From: Corynebacterium coyleae
GTDB lineage: Bacteria > Actinomycetota > Actinomycetes > Mycobacteriales > Mycobacteriaceae
DNA: 64,000 bases
Direction: 5' to 3'
Assembly (NCBI RefSeq): GCF_030408635.1
Contig: NZ_CP047198.1
Span: forward strand, 1,426,001 to 1,490,000
The stretch's first letter is position 1; each line of letters starts with the position of its first letter. The notes under the pieces are model-generated. The model had not been told where the DNA came from. It saw only the letters and a list, made by a program, of their open reading frames with translations, and did no database searches. The position numbers and the translations under genes are program-made. Of the stretch, positions 1-9,393 are shown one piece after another.

Positions 1-1103
1 CGCTCGCTTGTCGACGACGCCACCGCCCCAGTCCTAAACGTCAACGGCGCAGAAATCCAACGTGGCGACGGCGATCCAGATACAGGAATGTAGACCGCCT
101 GGAAGTCGGAAAACTCTTCGCCGATCATCTCATCCCACGAGGCCTTGCCGTCGACTACTTCCCGTTCCGCAAGGTAGAAGCCGTTGATAAGGAACACGAC
201 ATGCCCAGCATCTTTCGGGTTACCGGTATCAAACGCCAAATTGGTCAGGATCCCCTCCTGTGCGCCCTTGGTCTCTCCTTGTGCAGGGCGCATCTGGAAC
301 GTTGGGGAACCTGTCCCCGACGTGTTTGCCTGACTATAGGCTCGGGGCAAATCGTTGATTGTGCGGTCAGCCGGGTTCGTACCGCCGACCTGCCACACGA
401 GTGTCTGGGGTTCCGAATGGATAAAGGAACCGTCTTTGAGACGGGCTGTCGCCCGATACGTCACCTCATAGCGCCCCGGTCGAGTGAAGGTCGTCGAGTT
501 GTGAGTGTGGGTACCGGCGTTGACCCACGTTGCACGGAAACCTGGATCGTGGGACGACCAGAGCCGGTTAAGCGGATAGACCTCGTCGCTGTAGTTAAAC
601 AACTCCATCTTTCCGGGACCGTGGAAATCGACGATCTCCATATTGAAGGAAGCCGCACGGAAATCCTCTGTCGGCAAGTCAGCGGCCGCTCCGAAACCTG
701 CCCAAATCGGCATGGTGTTCTTAGGGAAACCGTGCGCGGGCCCACCGAAGTACATCAGTTGCTCGTCGTACGGGTCGAGGAAATCGAATCGGGGATCGTC
801 GGGAACACGCCAGGCGTAGGCGCCTAGGCCGCCGTCCACGCGTCCCCTACTCACCCAGTTCACGGTGTCCTCAATGGGCAGGTAGCCCGCACTATTGGAC
901 ATGAGGCGAAACGTTCCATCCTCCCACACAGCGTGGGGTGAGTCGACGTGTGTTTGGGTTCGCACAACCGGCTGTGAGGCTTCACTCCACGACAACGGTG
1001 CACACAGCACCGTGAGCGCTACCGCGGATAACAGCGCCACAAAGCTCTTCCGAGGATGCACGTCTTTTAGATCGCCCATAGCGGAAGTAGTACGGCGGGG
1101 CAT
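1..1103 (-). CDS. Secreted surface-anchored protein, choice-of-anchor M / ABC-transporter-associated repeat type (3' end beyond window)
   Basis: The frame is open from ATG at 1103 to position 1 (367 codons) and continues off the left edge. An arginine-rich start (MPRRTT) is followed by a hydrophobic stretch at about residues 20-37 and a signal-peptidase-like end near SWSEA. The mature part contains WVNAGTHTHNSTTFTRPGRY and, soon after, a segment ending in QVGG. This is the pattern of the actinobacterial surface-anchored repeat (choice-of-anchor M), here seen once, beginning near residue 200. Known for the family: large wall- or membrane-anchored proteins encoded near zinc or manganese ABC transporters. 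The anchor and further repeats would lie outside the window. A GGAG ribosome site precedes the ATG and a Zur-like palindrome lies just upstream, so zinc-repressed expression is inferred. The exact ligand is unknown. Confidence 0.72.
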   Translation of the reverse strand, partial: MPRRTTSAMGDLKDVHPRKSFVALLSAVALTVLCAPLSWSEASQPVVRTQTHVDSPHAVWEDGTFRLMSNSAGYLPIEDTVNWVSRGRVDGGLGAYAWRVPDDPRFDFLDPYDEQLMYFGGPAHGFPKNTMPIWAGFGAAADLPTEDFRAASFNMEIVDFHGPGKMELFNYSDEVYPLNRLWSSHDPGFRATWVNAGTHTHNSTTFTRPGRYEVTYRATARLKDGSFIHSEPQTLVWQVGGTNPADRTINDLPRAYSQANTSGTGSPTFQMRPAQGETKGAQEGILTNLAFDTGNPKDAGHVVFLINGFYLAEREVVDGKASWDEMIGEEFSDFQAVYIPVSGSPSPRWISAPLTFRTGAVASSTSE

Positions 1104-1113
1104 GGCCGCTCCT

Positions 1114-1149
1114 TAAGGTTACTGAAAATGATTGTCGTTAGTAACCTTA
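1114..1149 (-). promoter_or_regulatory. Zur-like operator nested in a 9-bp-arm palindrome
   Basis: Perfect 9-base arms TAAGGTTAC (1114-1122) and GTAACCTTA (1141-1149) flank TGAAAATGATTGTCGTTA (1123-1140). The core TGAAAATGATT resembles the corynebacterial Zur box (about TGAAAATGATTTTCA, from memory). It lies 11-46 bases before the start of the surface protein, where it could block transcription. It is not a DtxR box, because the GGTTA/TAACC spacing is wrong. Confidence 0.6.
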
Positions 1150-1179
1150 CAGGTGTCTGGGCACAGCCGAGGAAGAACC

Positions 1180-1242
1180 GAAGAAAAACAAAACCGTTGC
1201 CAGCAGGTTCATTCCCTAATGAGGAAAACCTGCTGGCAACGG
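1180..1242 (-). terminator. Rho-independent terminator after nusB
   Basis: Perfect 16-base arms CCGTTGCCAGCAGGTT (1194-1209) and AACCTGCTGGCAACGG (1227-1242) with a 17-base loop. On the minus strand the stem is followed by a T-rich run (TTTTGTTTTTCTTC, 1193-1180). It marks the end of the long minus-strand aro-efp-nusB series. Confidence 0.93.
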
Positions 1243-1267
1243 CCTATCTGGGTTTGAGCGAGTTGGA

Positions 1268-1825
1268 TTACTCGGAGGCGTCATCCTCCGACGTTTCCGC
1301 CACGCCTACGCCACCGTCCTGGTCTGCGGACTGGTCGGTATCTTCGGCGTCTTCTTCGCTATCAGGCGACACGAAGAACGGCGAATTCGGATCAACGGAC
1401 GATGCAATCCGATCCAACACAGCGTTGATGTAAGGCGCAGCCTTGGCGCCCGAGTACTCAGAAGCCATCTCGACAGCTTCCTTGATCGAGATTGGCGCAT
1501 CGACTTCGTCGTTAAACAAAATCTCCCAGGCGGCCACACGCAGGATCTGACGGTCGACGGCTGGCAAGCGAAACAGCTCCCAGTCCTCGCTGAGTGAGCG
1601 CTCGATCGCGTCATCCAAATCGTCGAGCTTTTCAGCAGCGCCTGCGACAATCTCGCGAGTGTAGTCAGCAACCGGCGCAACTGCGTTCAACGGATTCCGC
1701 GAAAGCTCAGTGCGGTCCTCAACGATGGCAACGGGATCGATATCCCGTGTCTCCGCCTCGAACAGCATGTCTACCGCACGACGGCGCGCCCGGTAACGGG
1801 CGCCATGACGTTTGTAGTCGAGCAT
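1268..1825 (-). CDS. nusB: Transcription antitermination factor NusB
   Basis: 185 residues. The N-terminal arginine-rich helix ([20 protein letters not shown]) and the later segments [26 protein letters not shown] and [11 protein letters not shown] are the NusB fold. NusB pairs with NusE (S10) and binds boxA in rRNA leader transcripts to prevent premature termination. The last 40 or so residues form an acidic, probably disordered tail (EEDAEDTD and similar), making it longer than the usual 140-160 residue protein. Its start overlaps the efp stop codon (TAATG), so translation is probably coupled. It is the last gene before the terminator at 1180-1242. Confidence 0.96.
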   Translation of the reverse strand: MLDYKRHGARYRARRRAVDMLFEAETRDIDPVAIVEDRTELSRNPLNAVAPVADYTREIVAGAAEKLDDLDDAIERSLSEDWELFRLPAVDRQILRVAAWEILFNDEVDAPISIKEAVEMASEYSGAKAAPYINAVLDRIASSVDPNSPFFVSPDSEEDAEDTDQSADQDGGVGVAETSEDDASE

Positions 1826-2388
1826 TAGTTGTTCACGCGAGAGAGGTACTCGCCAGTACGCGTGTCAACCTTGACCACGTTGCCGGTTTCCAGGAACAGC
1901 GGAACCTGGATCTCAGCACCAGTCTCCAGCGTTGCCGGCTTGGTACCACCGGTGGAACGGTCGCCCTGCAGACCCGGCTCGGTGTGCTCGATCTTGAGGT
2001 CCACAGAGATCGGAAGCTCAGCGAAAAGTGCTTCACCCTCGTGGAAAGAAACCTGAACATGCATGTTCTCCAGCAGGAAGCGTGCTGCATCGCCGAACTT
2101 GTCGGCCGGCAGCTCGAACTGCTCGAAGGTCTTGTCGTCCATGACAACGTAGCTCGTGCCGTCGTTGTACAGGTAGGTCATATCGCGACGATCAACCGTC
2201 GCGGTCTCCACCTTCACACCTGCGTTCCACGTCTTCTCCACGGTCTTTCCGGAGACGACATCCTTAAGCTTGGTGCGCACGAATGCCGGTCCCTTACCGG
2301 GCTTGACATGCTGGAACTCAACGATCTGCTGCAGTTTGCCATCGACCTTCAGCACAAGACCGTTCTTAAAATCGGCGGTAGTTGCCAT
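1825..2388 (-). CDS. efp: Elongation factor P
   Basis: 187 residues, the usual length, beginning [22 protein letters not shown] enters the ribosomal E site and relieves stalling at polyproline. The tip loop of domain I reads PGKGPAF with Lys32 at the apex. Known of the family: this variant loop is the kind reported to work without post-translational modification, and I see no epmA- or earP-like gene here. AGGAAGG lies at the right distance before the ATG. The stop codon overlaps the nusB start. Confidence 0.97.
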   Translation of the reverse strand: MATTADFKNGLVLKVDGKLQQIVEFQHVKPGKGPAFVRTKLKDVVSGKTVEKTWNAGVKVETATVDRRDMTYLYNDGTSYVVMDDKTFEQFELPADKFGDAARFLLENMHVQVSFHEGEALFAELPISVDLKIEHTEPGLQGDRSTGGTKPATLETGAEIQVPLFLETGNVVKVDTRTGEYLSRVNN

Positions 2389-2439
2389 GGGTGGTACCTT
2401 CCTCGTAATTGTTTCGGAACGTGTACAAACACAGCAATG

Positions 2440-3534
2440 CTACAGCACCGTCAATTCCTTCGGGTACTTGGTGATAATCCGTGGCTTCCCTGATGTGATG
2501 ATCAACGTGTCCTCGATACGCACACCGGTCTTGCCCGGAATGTAGATCCCCGGCTCAATGGTCAGGGTCATACCTTCCTTTAGGTCTCCCTTGCCGGTCT
2601 GTGCGGCAGACGGGGCTTCATGCACGTCCAGGCCGACACCGTGGCCAGTGGAGTGAACGAAGTACTCGCCGAAGCCTGCCTCTTCAATAACGTCGCGGCA
2701 GGCCTTGTCTACATCCACAAGTGCCGTTCCCGCCGTGGCTGCCTTCACGCCAGCAAGCTGGGATGCAAGCGTCACTTCGTAAATCTCGCGCTCCAACTGA
2801 CCGATTTCCCCGATAGCAAACGTACGGGTCATATCGGAGTTGAACCCGAGGCGGTGCATACCGTAATCAATGGTCACCAAATCGCCTTCGGCGATAAGAC
2901 GGTCGCCGGCCTGATGGTGTGGCTTCGAGGCGTTCGGGCCGGAGGCGACAATCGTGTCAAAACTTGGGCGTTCTGCACCAAGTCGACGCATGCGGTACTC
3001 AAGGTCAGCGGCAATGTCACGCTCAGAACGGCCTGCTCGCAATTCTCCTGCGGCGACGAGTTCCTCCAACGCCTGTGTGGCCAGCTCGGCAGCCTCAGTC
3101 AGACGGGTGAGTTCAAGGTTGTCCTTAAACAAGCGGATCCCTTCAATCACGCCAGAAACCGGCACAAGGGTTACGCCCTCCGGGCATGCATCCTCGAGGC
3201 GCTTGAGCTCCGCAACGGAAACGAAATCGGCCTCATAGCCCACACGGTGGCCTTCGGTAACCTGCGACAACAACTCGGTTGCTGTCGCGCGAGCAATCGT
3301 CGCCTTGATATCCGGGACCTCTTCAGCAATCTGGGTGGTGTAACGACCGTCGGTTGCGATCTTCGCAGTACGGTCTTTCGACACCAGAAGCGCGCCGTTC
3401 GAGCCGGAGAAACCAGACAGGTAACGCACGTGGGTCAAATGGGTGACCAGCATGTCGTCGATACGCTGTGCCGCAAGTTGCGACGAGAGTTTCCTCCGAC
3501 GAGTTTCAAAACGAGTATCGGCCAATGCCATCAT
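2440..3534 (-). CDS. pepQ: M24 family aminopeptidase (Xaa-Pro peptidase)
   Basis: 364 residues with the two-domain creatinase/prolidase layout. An N-terminal domain carries [19 protein letters not shown], and a C-terminal pita-bread domain carries the metal ligands: Asp in TIDYG, Asp in SDMTRTF, His in [14 protein letters not shown], and the two Glu in TIEPGIYI and RIEDT. It should remove N-terminal residues before proline or split Xaa-Pro dipeptides. Two ATG codons are adjacent (3534 and 3531). The first overlaps the aroQ stop codon; the second has the better distance to AAGGAGG. The position between aroQ and efp matches M. tuberculosis pepQ. Confidence 0.92.
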   Translation of the reverse strand: MMALADTRFETRRRKLSSQLAAQRIDDMLVTHLTHVRYLSGFSGSNGALLVSKDRTAKIATDGRYTTQIAEEVPDIKATIARATATELLSQVTEGHRVGYEADFVSVAELKRLEDACPEGVTLVPVSGVIEGIRLFKDNLELTRLTEAAELATQALEELVAAGELRAGRSERDIAADLEYRMRRLGAERPSFDTIVASGPNASKPHHQAGDRLIAEGDLVTIDYGMHRLGFNSDMTRTFAIGEIGQLEREIYEVTLASQLAGVKAATAGTALVDVDKACRDVIEEAGFGEYFVHSTGHGVGLDVHEAPSAAQTGKGDLKEGMTLTIEPGIYIPGKTGVRIEDTLIITSGKPRIITKYPKELTVL

Positions 3535-3965
3535 TTCCTCCTTGCGAAGTAGTCCAACGCGAGCCGGTAGCCTTCCGTACCCAACCCCGCGATCACGCCT
3601 ACGGCGATTGGCGAGAGGTACGAATGGTGCCTGAACGACTCGCGCGCGTGCACGTTCGAAATATGCACCTCAATAAAACCTTGGTGATCATTTAGTTCTA
3701 CCAGTGCATCACGAAGCGCAACCGAGGTATGGGTAAAACCACCCGGGTTAATGATCACCGGCCAAGTGTTATCGGCTGCTTCATGCACCCAGTCAATGAG
3801 TTGGCCCTCGTAGTTGGACTGGCGGCACTCCACTTCAACCCCAAGATCGGCTGCGTGATCGTGCAATTGCTTTTCGACGTCCGCCAGCGTGACCGTCCCA
3901 TACACCTCCGGTTGGCGTTTGCCGAGTCGATTGAGGTTCGGACCATTGAGTACCAAGATTTTCAT
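3531..3965 (-). CDS. aroQ: Type II 3-dehydroquinate dehydratase
   Basis: 144 residues. It carries [18 protein letters not shown] at the N-terminus (catalytic Arg and Tyr), [17 protein letters not shown] and [11 protein letters not shown] with the catalytic His. The enzyme performs trans-dehydration of 3-dehydroquinate to 3-dehydroshikimate, step three of chorismate synthesis, and is a cytosolic dodecamer in this family. It starts 3 nt after the aroB stop and overlaps pepQ by 4 nt. This gene corresponds to aroD in mycobacterial naming. Confidence 0.97.
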   Translation of the reverse strand: MKILVLNGPNLNRLGKRQPEVYGTVTLADVEKQLHDHAADLGVEVECRQSNYEGQLIDWVHEAADNTWPVIINPGGFTHTSVALRDALVELNDHQGFIEVHISNVHARESFRHHSYLSPIAVGVIAGLGTEGYRLALDYFARRK

Positions 3966-3968
3966 GTT

Positions 3969-5021
3969 CTACTCCGAAATCTTTGCGTACGCCGCGCGCA
4001 TCTCTTCCACAGTTGCGTCCTCCAGGCGAGTGCAGGACCCAAGGCCGTCCAGGACGACAAATCGGATCTTGCCGTCGCGGTTCTTCTTGTCCAGAAGCAT
4101 CGCCTCATGCAACTCTTCAAACGCACCGGCCTCGTAGCGCGTGGGAAGTCCCGCACCACTGATGACGGTCTCGTGGAGGGCGACCAGGTCATCGTCGATA
4201 AGCCCGCGCGCATGAGCAAGGTGTGCCACAAACATCATGCCCACCCCGACGGCATTGCCGTGGCGCCACGTGTAATGCTCGCGACGTTCGATCGCATGGC
4301 CCAGAGTGTGGCCATAGTTAAGAATCTCGCGCAGCCCAGCTTCCTTGAGGTCCTCCCCCACGACCTTGGCTTTTACGCTGACAGAGCGCTCGACAAGCTC
4401 CGCCCAGTGATGCTCTGGGCCCTCCTGGTAGAGCTCCAAAATCCGCGGGTCCGCAATAAAGCCCGTCTTTACCAACTCAGCAGAACCTGAAACAACCTCT
4501 TGCTCAGGCAGCGTTGCAATACGAGCGAGATCAATAAACACCGCATTCGGCTCGTGGAACGCACCGACGAGATTTTTGCCTGCCGTCGTGTTGATGCCAG
4601 TCTTGCCGCCGACTGCCGCATCAACCATGGCGAGCAATGTCGTCGGCACATGCACAACCTTGATGCCGCGCATCCACGTGGCCGCGGCGAAACCGGCAAG
4701 ATCTGTCACAGCGCCGCCACCCAAACCGACAACGGCGTCCTGGCGCGAGAACCCGTGCTCCCCTAACACGTCCCACAAGTGGGAAAGCACCGGAAGATCC
4801 TTTCCAGCCTCCGCATCGGGAACACATGCCAAGACCGGCGCCAGGCCCGCTTGCTCAAGCATGTGCTCAAGGTCCTCAGCAACGGCACGCAACGGTTCCT
4901 GGTGGACCACCAGCACACGGCGTGCGCCGGAATCCGCAAGGTGACCTGCTACGGCGTCAAGGTTATTGCTGCCAATATGAATGTCGTACGGACTTGGGCC
5001 CGTGACGGATACCACTGCCAT
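3969..5021 (-). CDS. aroB: 3-dehydroquinate synthase
   Basis: 350 residues. The NAD-binding glycine stretch GLGGGAVTDLAGFAAATW, the substrate/phosphate loop DAAVGGKTGINTTAGKNLVG and the zinc region ELVKTGFI and NYGHTLGHAIE (His) are all present. It converts DAHP to 3-dehydroquinate, the first ring-forming step of the shikimate pathway. It lies between aroK (41 nt upstream) and aroQ (3 nt downstream) on the same strand. Confidence 0.98.
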   Translation of the reverse strand: MAVVSVTGPSPYDIHIGSNNLDAVAGHLADSGARRVLVVHQEPLRAVAEDLEHMLEQAGLAPVLACVPDAEAGKDLPVLSHLWDVLGEHGFSRQDAVVGLGGGAVTDLAGFAAATWMRGIKVVHVPTTLLAMVDAAVGGKTGINTTAGKNLVGAFHEPNAVFIDLARIATLPEQEVVSGSAELVKTGFIADPRILELYQEGPEHHWAELVERSVSVKAKVVGEDLKEAGLREILNYGHTLGHAIERREHYTWRHGNAVGVGMMFVAHLAHARGLIDDDLVALHETVISGAGLPTRYEAGAFEELHEAMLLDKKNRDGKIRFVVLDGLGSCTRLEDATVEEMRAAYAKISE

Positions 5022-5062
5022 TGTTTGCTCCTTCGCTTGACAGAACTGAAGCCTGACGGAAA

Positions 5063-5647
5063 CTACTCGCCGTCGATGAAACCCAAAATCTCTGCGACAA
5101 CACGCTGCGGTGGCCGCGCGTCCGTGCGGACGCGGAACGTGGCCACTTCGCGGTACAGCGGTTCACGTTGATCCATGAGGTCGCGGTAACGCTGCTCGCG
5201 ATTATCACTGTCAAGCACTGGTCGAGTGGAATCCTGTGCTGTGCGGCGAATACCCTCTTCCGCGCTGACATCGATCCAAACAACAGTGTGGCGCTGCAGC
5301 AGCTGTCGCACTTCCTCGGTCACGATCGCACCGCCCCCGAGGCTCACTACCCCACCGGTGGCCAGAGCACGTGCCACAAACCCGACTTCGAGCTCACGGA
5401 AGGCATCCTCACCCAACTCGGCGTACACCTCGCCACATGCTTTGCCTTCAGCCTGCTCGATGAGCAGATCCGAATCCACGATCGGCAGGTTCAGCGCGCT
5501 AGCTATTCGACGACCAATCGTTGACTTACCCGACCCCGGCATACCGACGAGCACCACGCGAGGAGCCGTATGAACCGTCGCCGGAGTTGTACCCGTTGTC
5601 TCCTCGTTGCATGCCTCTACTGCCTGCAAATCAGTGAGCTCAGTCAT
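5063..5647 (-). CDS. aroK: Shikimate kinase
   Basis: 194 residues from ATG at 5647 ([16 protein letters not shown]). This start overlaps the aroC end by 8 nt and has AAGGTGGGGG before it. An in-frame ATG at 5674 would lie deeper inside aroC. The P-loop [11 protein letters not shown], the shikimate-binding region VDSDLLIE and the Walker-B-like [10 protein letters not shown] mark the family. It phosphorylates shikimate to shikimate-3-phosphate with ATP. The protein has a roughly 25-residue N-terminal extension before the kinase core. Confidence 0.96.
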   Translation of the reverse strand: MTELTDLQAVEACNEETTGTTPATVHTAPRVVLVGMPGSGKSTIGRRIASALNLPIVDSDLLIEQAEGKACGEVYAELGEDAFRELEVGFVARALATGGVVSLGGGAIVTEEVRQLLQRHTVVWIDVSAEEGIRRTAQDSTRPVLDSDNREQRYRDLMDQREPLYREVATFRVRTDARPPQRVVAEILGFIDGE

Positions 5648-6866
5648 CGGCACCCCCACCTTGATCAAACGCAAGACGTTGCGCGACGTACTCCTTGTAC
5701 GACTCTACGTTGCGCTTCACCTCCTCAATCGTGTCTCCCCCGAATTTCTCAGAGACAGCCTGTGCCAGAACAAGCGCAACCATTGCCTCTGCAACGACAC
5801 CACCAGCGGGCACGGCACAGACATCGGAGCGTTGGTGAATCCCCGTGGCAGCGTCGCCGGTGCTCATATCAACCGTCTTCAAGGCACGAGGGACAGTCGA
5901 GATGGGCTTCATCGCAGCGCGAACGCGCAACTGCTCCCCATTCGTCATGCCACCTTCGATACCACCTGCACGGTTGGTCAGCCTCCGCACACCATCTTCG
6001 GTGCGCTCGATTTCATCGTGCGCCTGCGATCCACGGCGACGCGCCTCCTCGAAACCGTCGCCGATTTCGACGCCTTTCACCGACTGGATACCCATCAGCG
6101 CGCCTGCCAACTGCGCATCCAAGCGTCGTTCGCCAGAAATGTGGGAGCCAAGGCCGATCGGCAGCCCATCCACAATGACCTCAACGATCCCGCCGAGCGT
6201 GTCGCCCGACTTCTTCGCAGCCTCAATGCACGCGACCATGTCCGCCTCGGCGTCCTTGTTAAACGCACGAACAGGGGAAGCATCAATTGCCTCGATATCT
6301 CCGAAACTTGGCGATTCTCCTGCGTACGGCACCGACTCCCCAATCGACACCACATGGGAAAACACCTCAACCCCGAGAACCTCACGCAGGTAGCTACGGG
6401 CAACCGTACCGGCTGCTACGCGGGCAGCAGTCTCTCGTGCAGAGGAACGCTCAAGCACAGGACGTGCAGAACCGAAACCGTATTTGATCATGCCGGCGAA
6501 ATCGGCGTGCCCCGGACGCGGACGGGTCAACGACGCACCGCGACCAGAGCTCAACTCTTTTGCCACCTCAGGGTCAGAGGCATCAACCGGCTCAGCAGAC
6601 ATGATCGTGGTCCACTTCGGCCACTCGGTGTTGCCAATCTGGATAGCCACCGGGCTACCGATAGATGAGCCGTGCACGACGCCCGTCAGCAAAGTGAGCT
6701 CATCCGCCTCAAACTTCATTCGCGCGCCACGGCCATAACCGAGACGGCGACGAGCGAGCTGATGAGCAATTTCTTCTTTCAATACCGGCACCCCAGAAGG
6801 CATGCCCTCAACGAGGGCTACGAGGGCCTGGCCGTGCGATTCACCGGCTGTAGTCCAACGAAGCAT
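5640..6866 (-). CDS. aroC: Chorismate synthase
   Basis: 408 residues from ATG at 6866, giving the classical start [21 protein letters not shown] further in-frame ATG at 6884 would add six non-conserved residues. Signatures [32 protein letters not shown] and [17 protein letters not shown] are present. It converts EPSP to chorismate and needs reduced FMN. It is co-directional and overlapping with aroK. The prepilin peptidase gene ends 37 nt upstream. Confidence 0.98.
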   Translation of the reverse strand: MLRWTTAGESHGQALVALVEGMPSGVPVLKEEIAHQLARRRLGYGRGARMKFEADELTLLTGVVHGSSIGSPVAIQIGNTEWPKWTTIMSAEPVDASDPEVAKELSSGRGASLTRPRPGHADFAGMIKYGFGSARPVLERSSARETAARVAAGTVARSYLREVLGVEVFSHVVSIGESVPYAGESPSFGDIEAIDASPVRAFNKDAEADMVACIEAAKKSGDTLGGIVEVIVDGLPIGLGSHISGERRLDAQLAGALMGIQSVKGVEIGDGFEEARRRGSQAHDEIERTEDGVRRLTNRAGGIEGGMTNGEQLRVRAAMKPISTVPRALKTVDMSTGDAATGIHQRSDVCAVPAGGVVAEAMVALVLAQAVSEKFGGDTIEEVKRNVESYKEYVAQRLAFDQGGGADD

Positions 6867-6903
6867 GGCGACATTCTCGCACAAGCAGCTGCGATAGATG
6901 TGC

Positions 6904-7323
6904 TTATACCCCGAAATACATTACGACGAGCCACGTTGTGGCAAGCATCGATGGACCATGTGCGACGGTTCGGCTGCGACTTAACCACGCCATTAAGACT
7001 GTGAGCAGGCCGGACACACTAATCGCAACGAGTACCGCCGGCAGTTTTCCGGAGATCACACACACCATCGCCAGCGGCAGCGCCAACTTAACGTCCCCAC
7101 CACCGACCCCCTGAGGCGAAAACAGATACAGCCCCGGCCACAGCAGTGCCCACAGCAACGTCGCCTCGCCAAGAAATGGCGCGAGAAGGCAAGCAATCAG
7201 CGCCACAATGGCCGGCGGCACTGTCAGCGCATTCGGCAGACGCCGAAACGCAACATCAAACACCATCAGGGCCGCTGTCCAGCAGGCAGCAACAGTGGCC
7301 CCCAACACTCCCCCGAATTCCAT
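6904..7323 (-). CDS. A24 family prepilin peptidase (catalytic domain only)
   Basis: 139 residues from ATG at 7323 ([14 protein letters not shown]), with several membrane segments. The two catalytic aspartates are visible: one in [15 protein letters not shown] and one in the GxGD-type motif [13 protein letters not shown]. The N-terminal methyltransferase domain of full-length PilD-type enzymes is absent. Known for the family: processing of type IV or Flp/Tad prepilins; no pilin gene lies in this window. It sits between aroE and aroC, an arrangement I also recall from M. tuberculosis (Rv2551c). Confidence 0.88.
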   Translation of the reverse strand: MEFGGVLGATVAACWTAALMVFDVAFRRLPNALTVPPAIVALIACLLAPFLGEATLLWALLWPGLYLFSPQGVGGGDVKLALPLAMVCVISGKLPAVLVAISVSGLLTVLMAWLSRSRTVAHGPSMLATTWLVVMYFGV

Positions 7324-7379
7324 ATGGACAGCGTACCGAAGTTGAGTACTTCGAACCGCTCTGGCAAGCGAGCTGCTTC

Positions 7380-8237
7380 TTACGAGTTCGCGTGCCGCAT
7401 CAGCGCGTCGCGCATCGCCTGTCGCGGTGCGTCCACACCGGTGAATTGCTCGAACTGAGCGTACGCCTGTCCGGCAAGCATCGACAGTCCACCAACGGTG
7501 CGGTAGCCGTTCGCTGCAGCCTCTACGGCGAGCCGCGTGGGCCACGGGTCGTAGATCACGTCAAACACCGGGGCGTGTGCAAGATCGGATGCCACGTAGT
7601 CAGCTGCCCCGGCGGGGACAGTCGAAATGACGAGGTCCGATGCGGACGTAATGTCCGCTAGAGGTGCCTCGAAATCCACGAAGTTAAGCACCATCCCCGC
7701 AGCAAGGTCTGTGTACTCCCCGCTGCGGTCAGTGCGGTTGACCACGGTTACCTCACGGACTCCGATATGCCGCAAGGCCCACATGACTGCGCGCGCTGTA
7801 CCGCCCGCGCCAACGATAACGGCGTGAACCGGGGAATCGGGACCAAGTAGCTCCCCAATGGCAGCAATCACGCCCTCGCAGTCAGTGTTGTCGGCGCGCC
7901 AACGGTTGTCGTCGATACGCGTCAGCGTGTTTGCGGAGCCGATCTCACGTGCCCTGTCAGTGACTTCATCCGCCACCGCGAGAGCGGCAAACTTGCACGG
8001 CATGGTTACAGAAAAGCCCCGGAAACTCGGATCAGCGTTGGAGACGAGATCAGCCAAATCATCCGCAACACACTGTTGGCGCGAGTAATGCCACCCAGTG
8101 AGGCCCGCCGCCTCGTAACCCGCATTGTGAAGAACCGGCGATAAGGAGTGCTCGATCGGTGAACCGAGGACCGCTGCCCGATTCGTCACAGTCCCCGACA
8201 CAGGTTTGGCTGAGTTCATGCTGCGCGACGACTCCAT
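7380..8237 (-). CDS. aroE: Shikimate dehydrogenase
   Basis: Up to 285 residues. Substrate-site motif GSPIEHSLSPVLHNAGYEAAG near residue 25, the NADP site VIVGAGGTARAVMWALRHIG, and GLSMLAGQAYAQFEQFTG near the C-terminus. It reduces 3-dehydroshikimate to shikimate. ATG at 8237 lies 2 nt after the mltG stop; a second ATG at 8219 is an alternative start, and the conserved core begins well after either. The ribosome site is weak, which fits coupling with mltG. Confidence 0.95.
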   Translation of the reverse strand: MESSRSMNSAKPVSGTVTNRAAVLGSPIEHSLSPVLHNAGYEAAGLTGWHYSRQQCVADDLADLVSNADPSFRGFSVTMPCKFAALAVADEVTDRAREIGSANTLTRIDDNRWRADNTDCEGVIAAIGELLGPDSPVHAVIVGAGGTARAVMWALRHIGVREVTVVNRTDRSGEYTDLAAGMVLNFVDFEAPLADITSASDLVISTVPAGAADYVASDLAHAPVFDVIYDPWPTRLAVEAAANGYRTVGGLSMLAGQAYAQFEQFTGVDAPRQAMRDALMRHANS

Positions 8238-8239
8238 AA

Positions 8240-9391
8240 CTAACGCTGCGAGTCCAGGATGCCCGACTCGATCGCGCGCTGCGTGTCATTGAGGTGCTGC
8301 TCGAACGTGTCGTTGAAGATGGTTGTGCCGTCCTTGTCCACGGTGACAAAGAACAGCCAGTTGCCGTCAGCTGGGTGCTCTACTGCATCGATCGCCTCAA
8401 TGGACGGAGATGCAATCGGCGTTTGCGGCAGGCCATCCATTGCGTACGTGTTCCACGGAGTAACCCGCTTGCGGTCTTCATCTGTGGTTGCAACCTCAAC
8501 GCTCGGCAACCCGTAGTTCACCGTGGAGTCGAATTCCAGTCGCATCGGCTCATCGAGACGGTTCAAGATGACGCGAGCGACCTTGTCAAACTCTCCGGCC
8601 GGCGCCTCACGCTCAACCAAGGACGCAGCGACAAGCAACTCGTACGGGCTCAAGCCAATCGCTTGCGCGCGGTTGACAATGTCAGTTGCGTCATACTGCT
8701 TCGCAGAGCGCGTCACCAGATCCGAAAGAATATCCTCGGCGCTCGCGTGCGGGTCGATGATGTACTCACCAGGGGCAATGAGGCCCTCCAAACGCTTCGC
8801 GTCGCCAGCACGGGCAGCAACCGTTTCACGAGCCCACTCCGGCACACCGAGCTTCTCAGGATCACTGTTCGCCGCAGCGTTGTTCAGCTTCTCCGCGTTG
8901 ACACAATCCGGTGTTACCTCCTCGCCACAGGTAGCCGACTGGATCATCGAGAAAATACCGAACCGAGTCTGGCCGCCAACGACGTTGATATCCATCAACG
9001 TCGCACCTCCGTAAACCTGCAGAGGGGTGATGCGCTGCGCGGGATCAAGGAGTGCCTCAACCGCTGACTTCGCGCTCATTTTGCCCTGCAATCTGTAGAA
9101 GCCGGGCTGAATGTTTCCCGCATCAGGGTTATTCGCTGCCGCTGTTTGGAAAGCACCGTCGCTGGCAACAATGCCGCGCTCTTCAAGCTCGGGGCCGAGC
9201 GCTGACAGGCTCGATCCCTCCTTGATTTGAACGACCTGTTCCTCACCGTTGCCTGCACCCTCAAAGTCTGCCGAACCCGAAAGGTTGCGCAAGACGGCAA
9301 TCCAAGCGACAAGGCCAATGATGAGCAAAATGGATGCGACTAGCACCGCGGTGCCTCGGGTACGCCGGCGTGCGGCTTCACGGGTAGACAC
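8240..9391 (-). CDS. mltG: Endolytic murein transglycosylase MltG
   Basis: 383 residues with a GTG start. A basic N-terminus is followed by one membrane helix (about residues 14-34), a LysM-like region with EGSSLSALGPELEERGIV, and the YceG catalytic domain. That domain contains AASLVEREA (catalytic Glu), VILNRLDEPMRLEFDSTVNYG and NTYAMDGLPQTPIASPS. It cuts nascent glycan strands at the membrane and sets glycan length. The gene starts 2 nt after ruvX and ends 2 nt before aroE. Confidence 0.95.
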   Translation of the reverse strand: MSTREAARRRTRGTAVLVASILLIIGLVAWIAVLRNLSGSADFEGAGNGEEQVVQIKEGSSLSALGPELEERGIVASDGAFQTAAANNPDAGNIQPGFYRLQGKMSAKSAVEALLDPAQRITPLQVYGGATLMDINVVGGQTRFGIFSMIQSATCGEEVTPDCVNAEKLNNAAANSDPEKLGVPEWARETVAARAGDAKRLEGLIAPGEYIIDPHASAEDILSDLVTRSAKQYDATDIVNRAQAIGLSPYELLVAASLVEREAPAGEFDKVARVILNRLDEPMRLEFDSTVNYGLPSVEVATTDEDRKRVTPWNTYAMDGLPQTPIASPSIEAIDAVEHPADGNWLFFVTVDKDGTTIFNDTFEQHLNDTQRAIESGILDSQR

Positions 9392-9393
9392 GG

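Noticed and set aside
201-827. A 208-codon plus-strand frame near the left edge.
   Set aside because: The opposite strand holds a continuous frame with signal peptide and a recognisable surface-protein domain; the plus-strand product has no motif or ribosome site.
1114-1149. DtxR iron box before the surface protein (GGTTA/TAACC arms).
   Set aside because: The DtxR consensus has the two half sites 3 nt apart; here they are about 20 nt apart, with a Zur-like core between.
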